A stretch of 64,000 nt of DNA from Liolophura sinensis (GCF_032854445.1 NC_088300.1:59992984-60056983), one strand, 5' to 3'; counted from the first letter of the stretch, positions 35,600 through 48,562 are shown. Notes: generated by a model from the letters alone, not told the origin. Numbers and translations: made by a program.

Positions 35600-36305
35600 G
35601 TTTATGCATCATTGGCACACAGTGTGAAATCCATAGGTTGTATTTTCCTTTAGCTGTTGAATTTGTAAGTCATTGTTTTCTTTTTACATTTTGGTGGTAG
35701 CTGACTGTTTTATGCCTCCAGTATTTATATTTTGTTTAATTTTCAAACAGAATAGTTTGCCTGATATTATGTTTGAAATATAAAGAATGAATGAAGACAG
35801 CAACTGTTTCTCATGTCAGGCTGCATTTGTTGCAACTGTTATTGTTTTAAAAACAGATTTAGGTATTTTTCTGATTTTCTCAGAGCAATGAAAACATGCA
35901 AAGTGTCAGTATTGAAAATTAATTTTAGACAAGAGAAATATTTGAACATTGCACACCAAAGTTTGAAAACCTGTAAACATTTGTTGAGCAAGAGAATTCA
36001 TAACAGTTACCTTGTGTATTATTCTATTCATTTATTAATATTTCCATAACAATTTTTTCCTGAATAACATGACTGCAGCATGGGGTGAAAGGTTCATATA
36101 TTTAATCTGACAAAGTCATGCACTGGGGATCCAACATATTTACAACAAATGTGATGTTTTGAAAAAACATTGTGTGGGAAATAATTCCCATTTATATTAA
36201 TAATAAAGCAGTTTATTCTTTTATCTGTATTTTAAGATTTACACAATAAATTGAGATTATGCAGAGAAACTACAAAATCATTATGCTGCCAATGCATTAT
36301 TCATT
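35600..36305. other. AT-rich, nothing recognised
   Basis: No repeat unit, exon or RNA gene can be supported here. Confidence 0.35.
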
Positions 36306-36640
36306 TTTATGTTGGTTAGAGTGTCCGCCTTGAAGTCGGCAGACCCGAGATCAAATCTGGATCTGATCATAGCAAAGATTTCAAAAATGAGGCTTGTCTC
36401 TGCCTTGCTTTGGGGTTCAGTACTGACAGGTTAGAGCAAAAAAACAGGATTGGTTGGCTCTGTGTCAGTATAATTTGACTGGGTGGGGTGTCATGTCTGG
36501 TGTCTTCAGCACGACACTTCAGTGGCAGCAGCACTTTGGCGACATGGACTCACCCTGCCACAAGAGGACACAGCATATGTATATACACCCAATGACTCCT
36601 TGTTGTCATATGACGTCATATTCTTAAGTAAGCAAATCTC
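36306..36640 (+). mobile_element. Second tRNA-derived SINE family (family B)
   Basis: The head GTTGGTTAGAGTGTCCGCCT, TGAAGTCGGCAGACCCGAGA and TCAAATCTGG resembles a tRNA with A-box and B-box positions, but its body differs from family A: GGTTGGCTCTGTGTCAGTAT, AATTTGACTGGGTGGGGTGT and CATGTCTGGTGTCTTCAGCA. The 3' limit is uncertain. Confidence 0.6.
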
Positions 36641-36749
36641 CAAGCATGCATACACAAGTAACTGCGTACATTATATGGTGTGCATTGGCCCCGCATGTAT
36701 CTCTTTCTGGCTTGCTTCCAGTTCTGGTCATTTTTCCTGATGTTCAAAT

Positions 36750-37160
36750 GACGAGTGTGTGTTTACCGAGTGGTTTGTATCCACATTTCCTATCTGTCAG
36801 ACACATAAAGTGTGGGTTCAGTCCCAGCATAAGACATCGAGTTAATTATTGATCTCCAGAGCTTGGTGACAATAAGCAGTCGCCAGAGCGTGTAGGATAT
36901 TTTAGGTAGACTCACATGAAGTTCAGTGGAAAACGCTTTCGTCCATATAATTGGGCTGGCTGTTCATAAGTATAAAAGTTAACGACGGTACGTCACACCT
37001 AGGATAAAATATGGCATTGAATATCAGGTCACACGTGAGAAAGACCCTCAGTCGCTAGCCAAAGGCCGTTGCTCTGGGCTCTCGGGGTTTCTTCACCAAT
37101 AAAACTGACCATTATCTCATGAGTGAAATATTCTTACTGCATTGACTACCAAACAATTAA
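36750..37160 (+). repeat. Further SINE-like fragments
   Basis: At 36768-36870 a tRNA-like phrase ends in GGGTTCAGTCCCAGCATAAG. At 37060-37150, GGGGTTTCTTCACCAATAAA and GAGTGAAATATTCTTACTGC recall the SINE 3' end. Both are diverged, and their limits are approximate. Confidence 0.4.
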
Positions 37161-37459
37161 ATGAAATCAAATTGTGATGTCAGATCGCCGCCATACAACA
37201 TTCCGGTCCATGCGCACTTTTTGTAGACGTATACGCTATGTGCACAGAGTTATCTCCCCTTGCAGGTAAATCAACCCAACACAGTTTTTCGAATAAGATC
37301 TACAGAGTTTGTGTGTATGAAGTGTTACATCTAAACAAAGCAAAGTTGTGCAAATTTTCATGAGATCCTTTGCAAGTATTCTACTTTTAACGACACGCGA
37401 GATAAATTCCGAAAAATTCCAAAGACACCTCCCTAATTTACCCTCCTCACTTCTTGCTC

Positions 37460-37640
37460 TTTCCCTTCAACTTCATCCGTGTTGTACTCAGGGATTTTTT
37501 CACTAAAATGACGATGGTCAGGTTTTTGAGTGGTGGGAACAGGAATAAACCACCGACCTTCGTCAAGCACCTGATCGACAAACCTCCTAACTTAGATTCG
37601 TGTGAGGAGGCAGGCCGCAGATGAGTTGAGGACAACACAC
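37460..37640. repeat. Possible old SINE-like fragment
   Basis: CTCAGGGATTTTTTCACTAA, GACGATGGTCAG and CGACCTTCGTCAAGCACCTG are similar in order to 50570-50680 (CTCAGGAATTTGTCATTCAT, ACAGCGGTCAG, CGACCTTTGCCATCTGGCAA). Weak similarity, seen by eye only. Confidence 0.35.
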
Positions 37641-37649
37641 CTCAAGATC

Positions 37650-39135
37650 ATCGACAGACGTTTATCTTAACCCCATGGTCATCCCAAATAATCTTTATTT
37701 TTCGCTGAAAATGAATCAGAGTGGGCTCCCAAAAAGGTTAAATGAAATCCAGGTCACAATAGTCCGTCTGAACCGAAGCAGAGCGTGGTTCACCAGTAAG
37801 GTGCCCGGTTTCAGTTATCAATCACACAAGGTCTTGGTTCAATCCCGGCCTTAAACTGTGAATCTCTATACTCCTGCCATATAATAAGTAAGCTGGAGTT
37901 ATACTGTAGATACTATACAGATAACACCGTCATTTATTGTCTCTGTTGATGTTTCGGTGTAGATACTAACACCATCAACAAACATTAGCGATACATGAAA
38001 TTGACATACATGCAATGCTACCTGGCATACCTGAGCGCACACGTCGAACTTAAATTCTAAACATATGTAAGTCCTATGCCTATTACGTAGGCCTATATTC
38101 GGAAAACGTACAAATATATATGTAAATCGAAATAGATAAAATTGTATTTTGTGATGTTAATGTTAAGGAGACTGTTTCTTTCTACGGCATTTTACCACTG
38201 TAAATAAAGAATTATAGAATTTATAACGCGACCCAATTACTACCTCTTTATCTGTTTCTACTTCATTTTACCACTGTCAATAGTAAAGGTGCGAGTCTGA
38301 TATTTTTTGAAAAACAACAGTTTGACCTATTGACGGAATATAGAAAAATATTGTCTTTATTAGCGAAATGACTATGCATATTGTTTTTGTTCAAAGGCTT
38401 GAACTTCCGACTAATGGTGTCTAGAGGAGTTTTTTTTTTCAGAAGTCAGTTTTGCATTGGTAAGTCGATCGACACTCAATATATATAACCATTAACTCAG
38501 GCATATTAGATAGTTACTCATGCGTACATATCCCATTTATTAACCCATTTACGTGTGTTGATATAGACAATTACTTTGTATAGTCACCGATGCATACAAA
38601 ACACATTCATTAACCTCTTTTCGTCAGGTCACACTTAGTGACTAAATTAAACATAAAAAAATTGTTTACGCTTGCCCATAGGGCAAAAAATGTATTTACT
38701 ATGTCTCTCCTGCTGGATGAAACCTCGCGAGTAGGGTAAAACTTGTTAGCATAGACCCGTCGACTGACATACCAGAATGCACCAGATCCTGCGTAGGCAA
38801 TCCATCGAGAAACTTTGTGATGAGATTTTGGCGACTGTTTCGTGGTTTAATATAGCCTGAGACGCTGTATACTGTCTGTGTCTCAGCTACAAGACTCATG
38901 CGTAATGTTCTATATGTGTGTTCTCAAGGCCTATACAGAACTACATGTATCTATAAGTCTGCTTTTAAATAGACGTACAGGGTCCCCATTAGGTGAGCAG
39001 TAAAGGTAAAGGTTTACTTCAGGGGAAGTTATTTTTTTTTGTATGGTTCATATGTAAAACCAGTTCACATGCAGTGTATGTATGTATGCTTGGGGTTTTA
39101 CATCTTAACAGTTTTTCATGGATATGAGGAAAAGG
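37650..39135. other. Intergenic: little recognised
   Basis: A tRNA-like phrase CTTGGTTCAATCCCGGCC near 37832 may be a SINE remnant. No gene is supported in the rest. Confidence 0.3.
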
Positions 39136-39139
39136 AGAT

Positions 39140-39595
39140 ATTACGTGTGTGTACATATCACATGAAGTGTGTGAATAGCAGATAAAAGTGACGCATACAC
39201 GGGAAGCAACGTAAAGGTCACACATACACAACGTAAACTTCACACGCACGGTAACGTGGCACACATACGTAACGCATAAACGCTACGAGAACGTAACCCT
39301 CATACACACGTCAGCGAGACGCGCACACGTAACACTACTGATACATGCCAAGACAACCTAACCCTCACAAATACGCAAACTTGACGCACACTCGTAACGC
39401 ATACACGCTAAGACAACATAACATAAGAGACACACACATGCAATGTTAAGGATACACGTTAATACAATGTGCATGTAATTCTCACACATACGAAAACGTT
39501 ACGCTCCTATGCACGTAACGCATACACGCTAAAATACCGTAACCCCCATACGCACTCGCAACGCGACGAACACCATAGTGCGTGCACGTTATACA
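39140..39595. repeat. Degenerate tandem repeat (ACGTAACGCATACACGCTAA type)
   Basis: Repeated words CACACATACGTAACGCATAC, ACGCTAAGACAACGTAACCC and CTCACACACACG recur with irregular spacing. CpG is unusually frequent compared with the surroundings. Confidence 0.65.
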
Positions 39596-39619
39596 TACAA
39601 CAATGCAACGAGTGTTTCA

Positions 39620-39845
39620 CGCTGTAAATACTCAACAATATTTCATGAAGATATATAAAAATCGCCAGCATTATGCTGGAAGGAAACCGGACAGAGCCAG
39701 AAGAAACCTACGACCATCCGGAGGTTGCTGGAAGGCCTTTCCACGTACGGGCGGAGATGAAGACACATGAGCTGGACTTGAACCCACATTGATGAGAGGC
39801 TTCTCTCAGTCAATGTGTCGCGCTGGCACTCTGACCATAGTCACA
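39620..39845 (-). mobile_element. SINE family A copy, diverged
   Basis: CAATATTTCATGAAGATATA, CGCCAGCATTATGCTGGAAG, GAAACCGGACAGAGCC, CACGTACGGGCGGAGATGAA, GAGCTGGACTTGAACCCACA and TTGATGAGAGGCTTCTCTCA match the family on the minus strand as far as the head. Confidence 0.75.
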
Positions 39846-39849
39846 AATG

Positions 39850-40710
39850 CCTCGGCCACGTTTTTCCAATCTCCATGCTCAAGTCGGGATTTGAGAGTGG
39901 CAGAATCATGTATTCATATTTTCTAATGATTGGAGCATTTATAACTCCGGTAAAACTAATTTAATTTGCAGACAGAAAAATGCTCTCTTATTCTTTGCCT
40001 GCATATAACTGATATCCACTACAGTTTCCAATAAAGCAGTTTCTATATACTTTTTGCTAAAATTTATCCACTTTAAATTCAAACTACGCTAAACTAGTAA
40101 AACAATAAAACCACATTGTAGGTTATTGCTGACAAATAATGGTTGAACTAAAGTGCTGAAGTACTCTCTACACATGCAAACAATCAAATATTCACAAAGT
40201 ATCCGAGTCTTCTTACGTGTTACGAGACAGCTGTGAAAACAGTTCTTTATTGCATTTTATAAATAAGAGAGATTTGTGGTTACACGGAAAATTTGTGAGT
40301 GCTTTAAAGTGAAAGTTCTCCGAATTCTCTTGTTTCTCTCAGGCCTTAATGATACATTTGCACCTGCATCAATTAGTAAATTGCATGTCTTCCGATTGTA
40401 TAGCAGATATATCCAAGTTGGGCCTCGATATATACCAGGAAGGGTGCATTGTGATCTGAGGATCTCATGGATGACATTTGGTTCAGACAGACGCTATATA
40501 GTCAAGCAATAAGTAACTAAGAATGTCAGTTCATAAACAGTGCCGTATTAATGAAAAATATATGAATATATATAAGCTTCTTAGGGGTTACTGTGAATAC
40601 ATTATATTCGATAAATAAGAAATCCTCTCTTTATTGACAACATAATAGCTTCGATAGCAATCATAAATATTTATTATTTCCACCAAGGACTTTTAACACC
40701 TGTATGATTT
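39850..40710. other. Intergenic: nothing recognised
   Basis: AT-rich; the 78-residue open frame at 40276-40512 lacks splice context or motif. Confidence 0.3.
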
Positions 40711-40717
40711 ATTTCAG

Positions 40718-40904
40718 GTTCATGGTTATAGGGAACCGGAGTCCCAGGAGAAAACCACCACTATTCGACAGGATGCATAACATAACTCCGGACTTAAAGC
40801 CTTCGCGGCTGGCTGAAAACAGTATACTGCTTGGGCCAACTGATTTCAGGAATGATCCCTACTGGCCGAAGACCCAAAACAGTATAGCTTCTATCCGTCG
40901 GTGA
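40718..40904 (+). CDS. Isolated 3'-terminal-type exon, function unknown
   Basis: Follows TGATTTATTTCAG and ends at TGA 40902-40904. It encodes about 61 residues (FMVIGNRSPRRKPPLFDRMH, ITPDLKPSRLAENSILLGPT, DFRNDPYWPKTQNSIASIRR). The composition (Pro, Arg, Asn rich, no hydrophobic run) resembles real coding sequence, and the exon is phase 2 at its start. I do not recognise the family. It could be the last exon of the gene begun at 26383, but phase shows that at least one unseen exon would be needed, and the broken dehydrogenase lies between. Confidence 0.45.
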
Positions 40905-40909
40905 AATCA

Positions 40910-42470
40910 ACCCTTCAAAGGGTAAGAAGAACGAGATAATAAGAGGACCATATTTTTGTGTATAGATCAGTCGGCAATGCATGCATGGCCTTTTCACAAT
41001 TTTGTCGGATTTATGCTACTGTAATCCTTCAACCATTTCGCATGTTCACAGTCTTTATTCAAAAAAGGCATTATTCTGTGTTGACTGATAAAATTATTGA
41101 TACTGTGAAGCCCCGAAACTAACCAGTCCAGCCAATCGAGTTTTGTCTCAGTCAAATTAAAGACGTGCATAAATTGTATTGAAAGTTGATCTTTCATATG
41201 CGAAAAGGTTGAGGAATTAGGGTATATGTATCCGTTTTGAGCGTGGTATATTATTAGTTTTTATCATATATGTTTGCGTCCATTTCAGCTTTTTCTCGAT
41301 GAATTTTTTCCGTCTATGACAGTAGCTAGACCGTTTCAGTGGAGACATACCGAAAGGTCAATGCACACGTACACATAACTGTAGAGTTTAGCTATAGGCA
41401 CCCACCCGTCTGTTATTATAACGATATGGTATCAATTCAAAGTTTTATGTCTAGGTAAGGTAGTAAATGACTAAAGTGATACTGCGGTATATATAAAAGG
41501 GTGATGAATGTCAAAGTTAATACTCCACTGGTTGCGTTTAAATAATGACACATTAATTTACTGGCGGCATACGATCCTGCCAAAGAAGAATGTCGACCTT
41601 GAAGAAGCTATTCTACATGCAGTTATACTAACTCTATTGTACTTATGTAGTTGAAAAAAATCTGAGCACGTGTTGTAAAGCGTGAGACGTATGCTACATA
41701 ACCTGTCGCGGTCAAAGCTAGAAACGGTATTATTGAGTGTTTCATTTGACTGACTCATTATTTAGATTGTTGTTTTAGTTTAACGCCATGTATACTCCAT
41801 TAAGACGTTTTCCACTTACAGTACAAAGGTAGTCAGTTTTAAGGGTGGGAAATACTATTATTTCTGTGGTAAACCTTTAGCAGGTCAAGACGACAGTTCG
41901 TTGTCGCCAAGGTGGCTGGACCTATAGAAATTCCTGTCTTATCTATACGTCGAAACAGACATTCGTACACTCAACCCTCAACCAATATGAACATTCCAGG
42001 TCAATAATTGCAAGGCCAATTTCTAAAACGACGTTTAACGCAAACCACCAAATAACTAAGTAGTTTATCAAGTATACAAATTAGGACAGAATCATGCCAA
42101 GATATAATCAGTCAGCAGTTTTGAATGATGCTGGAAAGACGCAACGTATGTTCTATAGGTGACTAAGTGAAATCAGTGTTCAAATTGAGTACCATGATAA
42201 AATAGAAGTAGTCGATAATAAAATATGGATCTCAGTTGCGCTTTAATAGCAACTGTTCATATATCTAGCTTGGCGATCTAACTGAAGACGATGAATACAC
42301 ATTCCCTATGGCCACGGGTTAGGCAGAATTAGACACAATCATAAAGCAAATGGCCGTGAATGGACCGTTGTCTCCCGTGCTACTATAGTAGTTAAAGAAG
42401 TCACACACCTTAATTAATACTACTGGGCTATCCATGTTCCTCTCCCCTTACAGTGTATATAGTGTTTGAT
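40910..42470. other. Intergenic: nothing recognised
   Basis: No gene or repeat could be supported in this stretch. Confidence 0.35.
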
Positions 42471-42472
42471 TA

Positions 42473-42559
42473 TTTATTTATATGATTGGTGGGATAACGC
42501 CGTGCTCAAACGGATTTCACTTATCTGACGGCGGGAGGATTTATGGGCGCAGGAAACCA
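42473..42559 (-). mobile_element. SINE family A fragment
   Basis: ATTTATTTATATGATTGGTG, GATAACGCCGTGCTCAAACG, GATTTCACTTATCTGACGGC and GGGAGGATTTATGG correspond to the family 3' end on the minus strand. It is cut off exactly where the GGGCCC MITE begins. Confidence 0.7.
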
Positions 42560-42652
42560 GGGCCCAGTTTCACAAAGATAGGACAACGATACAGCAATAG
42601 TGACAAATGTACCATGAAAAAATGTCGTAAGCCGCTTTGTGAAACTGGGCCC
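42560..42652. mobile_element. 93-base MITE with GGGCCCAGTTTCACAAAG ends
   Basis: Perfect 18-base terminal inverted repeats (GGGCCCAGTTTCACAAAG and CTTTGTGAAACTGGGCCC) enclose about 57 bases with no coding content. It is inserted in or beside a SINE fragment. Confidence 0.9.
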
Positions 42653-42873
42653 AGATGTACATCATTTGGGTGCAAGATGCAGTATTGTCCAAAACAATAT
42701 CATTTGAAATGGCCTTTAACCCAGTAAAGTATAGCTATAACAACCAAGAAAGCCATTTTGCTTAATAATTTCAGAAAACACTCAAGTTAAGCCATATATA
42801 CATTCATGCATGTTGGAGACGTGCAAGTAAGTGAGTACAAGCCACTAAATGTACTATTTTGTCAGCAAAAAAT

Positions 42874-43920
42874 TTACTCTCAAAAATTATCTGTTTAAAT
42901 TTAACCTAAAGTCTGTTGTCTGGGTTATGCTGGAATGTATTCTGTTCTTGGAACAGATTAATCTGCCATTGCAACAGATTATTCTTTTAAATATATCACG
43001 TATTTGCTGTTAATCCCGCATAAAAAATGCATTAGACATGATATTGTGTTGAATGTGACACAGTATTACGTTATTAGACTAACATGATATTGTGTTGAAT
43101 GTAACACAATATTACGTTATTAGATTAACATGATGTTGTGTTGAATGTAGCACAGTACTACGATACTAGACTTGTGTTGAATGTAACACAGTATTACGTT
43201 ATTAGACCAACACGATATTGTGTTGAATGTAACACAGTATCACGTTATTAGACTAGCATGATATTGTGTGGAATGTAACACAGTATTACGTTATTAGACT
43301 AACACGATGTTGTGTTGAATGTAACACAGTATTACGTTATTAGACTAACATGATATTGTGTTGAATGTAACACAGTATTACGTTATTAGACCAACACGAT
43401 ATTGTGTTGAATGTAACACAGTATTACGTTATTAGACTAACATGATGTTGTGTTGAATGTAACACAGTATTATGTTATTAGACTAATATGATATTGTGTG
43501 GAATGTAACACAGTATTACGTTATTAGACCAACACGATATTGTGTTGAATGTAACACAGTATTACGTTATTAGACCAACACGATATTGTGTTGAATGTAA
43601 CACAGTATTACGTTATTAGACTAGCATGATATTGTGTTGAATGTAACACAGTATTACGTTATTAGACTAACACGATGTTGTGTTGAATGTAACACAGTAT
43701 TACGTTATTAGACTAATATGATATTGTGTGGAATGTCACACAGTATTACGTTATTAGACTAACATGACATTGTGCTGAATGTAACAATATTACGTTATCA
43801 GACTAACACGATATTGTGTGGAATGTAACAAAGTATTACGTTATAAAAACAGATACATTCTAGCATCACTCAGACAACAGACTTCCCGTTAAAATTCCTT
43901 GATTACTGTTTTGGAGTGTA
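42874..43920. mobile_element. MITE (TACACTCCAAAA family) expanded by an internal 46-base minisatellite
   Basis: Left end TACTCTCAAAAATTATCTG and, on the other strand, right end TACACTCCAAAACAGTAATC are inverted repeats. They continue with AGTCTGTTGTCTGGGTTATG / AGTCTGTTGTCTGAGTGATG and GGAATGTATTCTGTT / AGAATGTATCTGTT, about 75 bases in all. Between them (about 43025-43850) lie some 17 copies of a 46-base unit (TTAGACTAACATGATATTGT, GTTGAATGTAACACAGTATT, ACGTTA). A short relative without the expansion is at 19336-19547. Confidence 0.8.
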
Positions 43921-46250
43921 GCCCCAACTTCAGTACAACAAATGCCAGAGTAGATATGAATTTATGAAGCCAAGCGCGTTAAGACAAGAATTTTACCTAG
44001 TAGACAACTTACACTCTATATATCCAGTTGAAGTCTGCAGAACGAGCAGACCGAGCAAGTGTAATTTTTAGATGGGGTAAAACTGCGTTCAGTTCAAGGC
44101 TGCCTAGAGACTATATATATATATGTGTGTGTATATTCGTGTATAGCCATGCCTGGCCTCATATAATCTGGAGAGAAAACTCGGTTAATATATGTTACAG
44201 CTGCCCCGAATATGTTATACAGCAAAACACATACCACCGGGTCTGTTGATGTTTTTGGGCAAGCATAGGAGCAATACATATTCGTATGTGCACGTAGCAC
44301 GTATACTGCCTTAAAAATTTCCCGATACATGCATGTTACATTACCTTGTTGGCTATAAAAGATCAAACCAACACATTATGTCAACGGTTGCCTTTTCACA
44401 AAAGTTTTCAATATATCATCGTTGATCAATGTTATCAAAAGAATGACCTGTCTTTTAAGAGATACATAACTGTTATGACAGAGCATAGATCTTAATTCCA
44501 GTAGGATTGCTATTTGCTTGCAGAACCGGAACAATCTGCAAACAAAGCAATTGATGTGAAGTTGTAGTTATGAATCAACGATTAATATGCACGATGCGAT
44601 TTGACAAAGCCTAACGCGTGCGACTATACAGTCGAACTTAAACTGCAAATGTGTTCCATTCGATTTTCAGTACACGACTTTAATTTAGTAGGCCTATCGT
44701 TAGTTCACACGTCGTATATATGTTGTCTTTGAAAGAATTCTAAAAATAGGCACAACAAAAGCATTCCGGTGGACTTAAAAACAATAATATTGTACAACTA
44801 ATTCTATATTCACTTTACCCATATTGTCGGCTGTAAATAATCTTAGTGTGGACAGTGCTTTATATAAGACTATCGCAACATTAGGCCATGTGCAAAAACC
44901 CCATCAAAGATAATCGATCGTCTTTGGTGTAGTGCCTTGTTTGAGAGGTCTTTCAGTATAAAGGCCCATGTACTGCACTTTAGCCAGACCGATCGTCTGA
45001 CCCCAATGTCCATTTCACCTTTTATAAGCTGTCTGAGTCGGCCTCGGTAGGTTAACCAGATCGGCCACCTGCTGACAGGTTGAAATGTATACAATTCATT
45101 AATAGCTGCGAAACAAGATGGCGATGGCTGACACATGCATGCAGTGTACAGTATGTACATCATTTCAACGAAGTTTGTAGTTAGTATATACCGTTGTCTC
45201 AAGGGAATTTTGAGAAAGTATTAATTCAACTTCCCAACTGACATATGGTTAGCATATCACTTCGGAGAAGGTCTAGCGAAAGTTATAGATGCGTTAAAAC
45301 ATCGATACTGATGTAAGAAATGAACATATGAACATATGTCAAAATATTGACATTAAGACTTATATTCCCAATTAACTGTATAAATGCAAAGGATGTGCAA
45401 GCAAATTCAACCTATACCAGTGCATATGTGTATCTTTTTATTGTTTTTTTTTTGTTTTTTTTTGTTTTATTTTGTTTTTTTTTGTGTTTTTTTTGTTGTT
45501 GTTTTCTTTTTAATTTTGAAATTGAAGTTGTATGATCCAATGAAAACGGCATCAGAATATTCCTATTCGTATTTAAAGCCTTCAGTATTTAACCAAAAAA
45601 TGTTTATATGCAGGCTTCTAGCTGTGGAGAACATATATACTTGATGACACTGTATTTTTGCCGTCGTATAATATTTACTCCTCTTAATACTGATAAATGT
45701 GAAAAAAATGTGAAAAAAACAATTCCAGAAATTTTGCTGACCGATTTTAAATAGGACATAAAACGACGTCAGTCAGATTTGAACTCATTCGGTTACACAT
45801 GTGGGACAATTATAGCTGCAACTAGCCCCAAAAGTTTGGGTATTGAAAGTACCAAAACTTTTATACATGTGTAATTATAGCTGAAATACGTATGAAATCG
45901 GAATTCTGTCGCACAAAGACGGCGTCAGCAACGATAATCTTTACAACAGCCCTGTAACGTATTTTTTTTATTTTTATTATTTTTTTTTTGTTCCAGTAAG
46001 GATTAGTCCTGGATAACCGGATAACCGAGCCCCAGACTCCTCAAATCATCAGTTCTTGTAACGCCAACGGTGATTGGTCCATAATGTGGTTAATAGGCCT
46101 GTTCGGTATTCAAGCATGCGTTTGACCTGGTGTTGAGTGAGTCGGTCAAATCGAGGTCACAGGCGGCTTGTATCTAGTCTGAAAGTCGAGCTCTCATACG
46201 GCACATGAGGTCATGTACATATATCAATACATCTAACTATGCGTCAAAAA
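43921..46250. other. Intergenic: nothing recognised
   Basis: Short AT and GT tracts near 44110, T-rich runs at 45436-45515 and 45961-45990. The open frames here are either T-run artefacts or short. No gene supported. Confidence 0.35.
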
Positions 46251-46256
46251 TATATT

Positions 46257-46519
46257 TGTTCATTTATTTGATTGGTGTTTTGCGCCTTACTCAAGAATAT
46301 TTCACTTATACGACGGCGACCAGCATTATGGTGGGAGGAAACCGGCAGAGCCCGGGGAAAACTCACGACCATCCGCAGGCTGCTGCAAGACCTTCCCGCA
46401 CACGGTCGGAGAGGAAGTTAGCACAAGCTGGACTTGAACTCACAGCGATCGCATTGGTGAGAGGCTCCTGAGTCATTACGCTGCGCTAGCGCGCTAACCA
46501 ACTGAGCCACGGAGGCCCG
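46257..46519 (-). mobile_element. Full-length SINE family A
   Basis: Minus-strand copy from the tail (TTATTTGATTGGTGTTTTGC) through AGCATTATGGTGGGAGGAAA and TGGACTTGAACTCACAGCGA to the head GCGCTAACCAACTGAGCCAC and GGAGGCCC. Target duplication is not clear. Confidence 0.92.
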
Positions 46520-48170
46520 CATTTGAAATTTAAGACCCACTTGTAAATATGTCGCAATATATATCATACAGGACACTTATATATTTACATGTACGAAGCA
46601 TGATGCCTTGAATTTCACACATACATACTTTGCACAGTTTAAAAGCGGTTTACATTGAGGTGTAATTGATTTGTATACTTCGAATCATGTTGCCTGACCT
46701 ATATACTAAAAGGTACTGTAACCTCTGTCACGCTCGCGGGTAAACAGTTGTTTTAAAGTCCTGATTTCGATCTGTTGATATTTGACTTATACTGTACATC
46801 TCATTTAAACTGCATGAGTCATACAGGATGATGTATACACTCAAGTAGACATTATAGTCATTTTTGTCTCAGAAAACAGCCCACAAGGGCCTATCTACCA
46901 TATATCTTACCTCATATGTGGATATGACTCATCTGACAAAGGTCTATATACGTCTGTATAAGTGTAGTACTTGCACAGGATATGAGAACTTACATAAATG
47001 TGTGGAATGGCAACATTCGATAAAGACTAAAAAAAAAAAAAAAAAAATCAACGACGTAGTGAGAATATTATAAATCAATTCGCCGATATCTGACTGACGA
47101 ATGAATTCTATACGTTACGTACAACGATAACTGATACCGTAGATACACACATTTATATGTATATTGCATAGGTTATATATGGTTGAACATGATGATATTC
47201 ACTTTGTCCGAAGTTAGTGAAGCGTAAAATACTTTCAGAAATGACTGAGCCGCCATTGTTTTCAGTAATACCATGGTTGACAAGAGGTACGTATATATGC
47301 TATCTGTAAAGAGTCCTTGAAATCAAAATATATGAAAATATATTTAAAAGAAGCAAAGCACAATATATTTAAAAGTATGTGATACTAAGGAGATCATATA
47401 AAAAGGAACCAGAAAAATGTATTTTATTACTTCATGTTGTTTAACGTTATACTCAGAAATTTTTCACTCATACAATGACAGTCAGATTGATGGGTGGGAA
47501 AAAGCCGTGTTAAACCACCGAGTTTTGGCAAGTTACCGACGAACTTTCCGACATCTGACACTCAGCTATGCACACCATATATACTGGTGGAAGCTATAGA
47601 CACACGTTGTCTTCAACGAACCTACGCAGACTGCCAATATGACCACATGCATGCACGAACGTTGTCAATTGTTTTCCATCAGCAATGTCCCATATAGTCA
47701 ATTTCTTGTCAAAAGATGACGATACATACAAAAGACGCATAAGCATTACATACATAGTAAATCAAAGAAGCATAAAAGTGCCAAATATTTAAATCGCGAA
47801 AAGAACAATTTGAGACCATGTATAATGAGCGTACATGAGCATAGCATAATAAAAAACCAGTGTTTTCAGTGACATTTTTTGCCTTTAAAGCACACTAAGG
47901 AGACAAAATTACACTATCTAATAACATGCCAATCTAAGTGGCAAAAAATAACTTGATTTCCGACATAACAGCTGGTATGCCAGGCCCCTAGGCTTACCAT
48001 CCCTGTTATCGAATTGTACCAGGCGAGCTTTATCCGGGGCTCGGGTAATAAATCACCACCCAGCCAGATCTAGCCCGCCAGCCCGGTGGAGGTCGATCCA
48101 TAGTTGACTCTGTTAACCGAGTTTTAAGCCAATGAAAAGACATGCGATTTTATGATGAATTGACAAATGC
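46520..48170. other. Intergenic with an A-run and a SINE trace
   Basis: A-run at about 47029-47047. At 47430-47530 TTAACGTTATACTCAGAAAT, TTTTCACTCATACAATGACA and TGGGTGGGAAAAAGCC recall a heavily changed SINE 3' end. No gene supported. Confidence 0.35.
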
Positions 48171-48174
48171 ACGC

Positions 48175-48562
48175 TCAGTATTTTGGATTTCGCTTCGCGC
48201 TAATGTTGTCGTTTAATTTTAGCAGCTTTTTAAAGGCCTTTACATAGGTTAAAGTCACGACAGAGTCATTCTTTGTATTACTTCCCCTTAACTGACCAGC
48301 CTGCGCCGCTTTGTCGGACATAGTTAAGAAGGTCGTCATGCCTGACCCATTTTTAACAGCGCGACCCACAATCAGCTGGGATGACCTGACCTTCACTAGC
48401 TGTCGCCTCCGTGAATCAACAAATACTTGAAATCTTTTATATGCGCTGTCTACGTGCAGAAACAATATCATGTTGACTGTCACAGCGATGTCTTTTCGAG
48501 AACACCGTTGGGTGACTGAACCACTATTGTTAGTGAAATTATCTTTTAGAAATACCTTTGTG
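48175..48562 (-). CDS. Doubtful open frame, possible exon
   Basis: A minus-strand frame stays open for about 130 residues before it runs into an AT microsatellite. The part away from the microsatellite is basic and not low-complexity (DIAVTVNMILFLHVDSAYKR, SRRRQLVKVRSSQLIVGRAV, ending ISAKRNPKY). I see no family motif, no convincing upstream acceptor and no neighbour that explains it. A chance open frame is at least as likely. Confidence 0.2.

Noticed and set aside
45347-45644. Phe/Cys-rich hydrophobic frames that might be membrane proteins
   Set aside because: They translate a T-rich run and are low-complexity artefacts.
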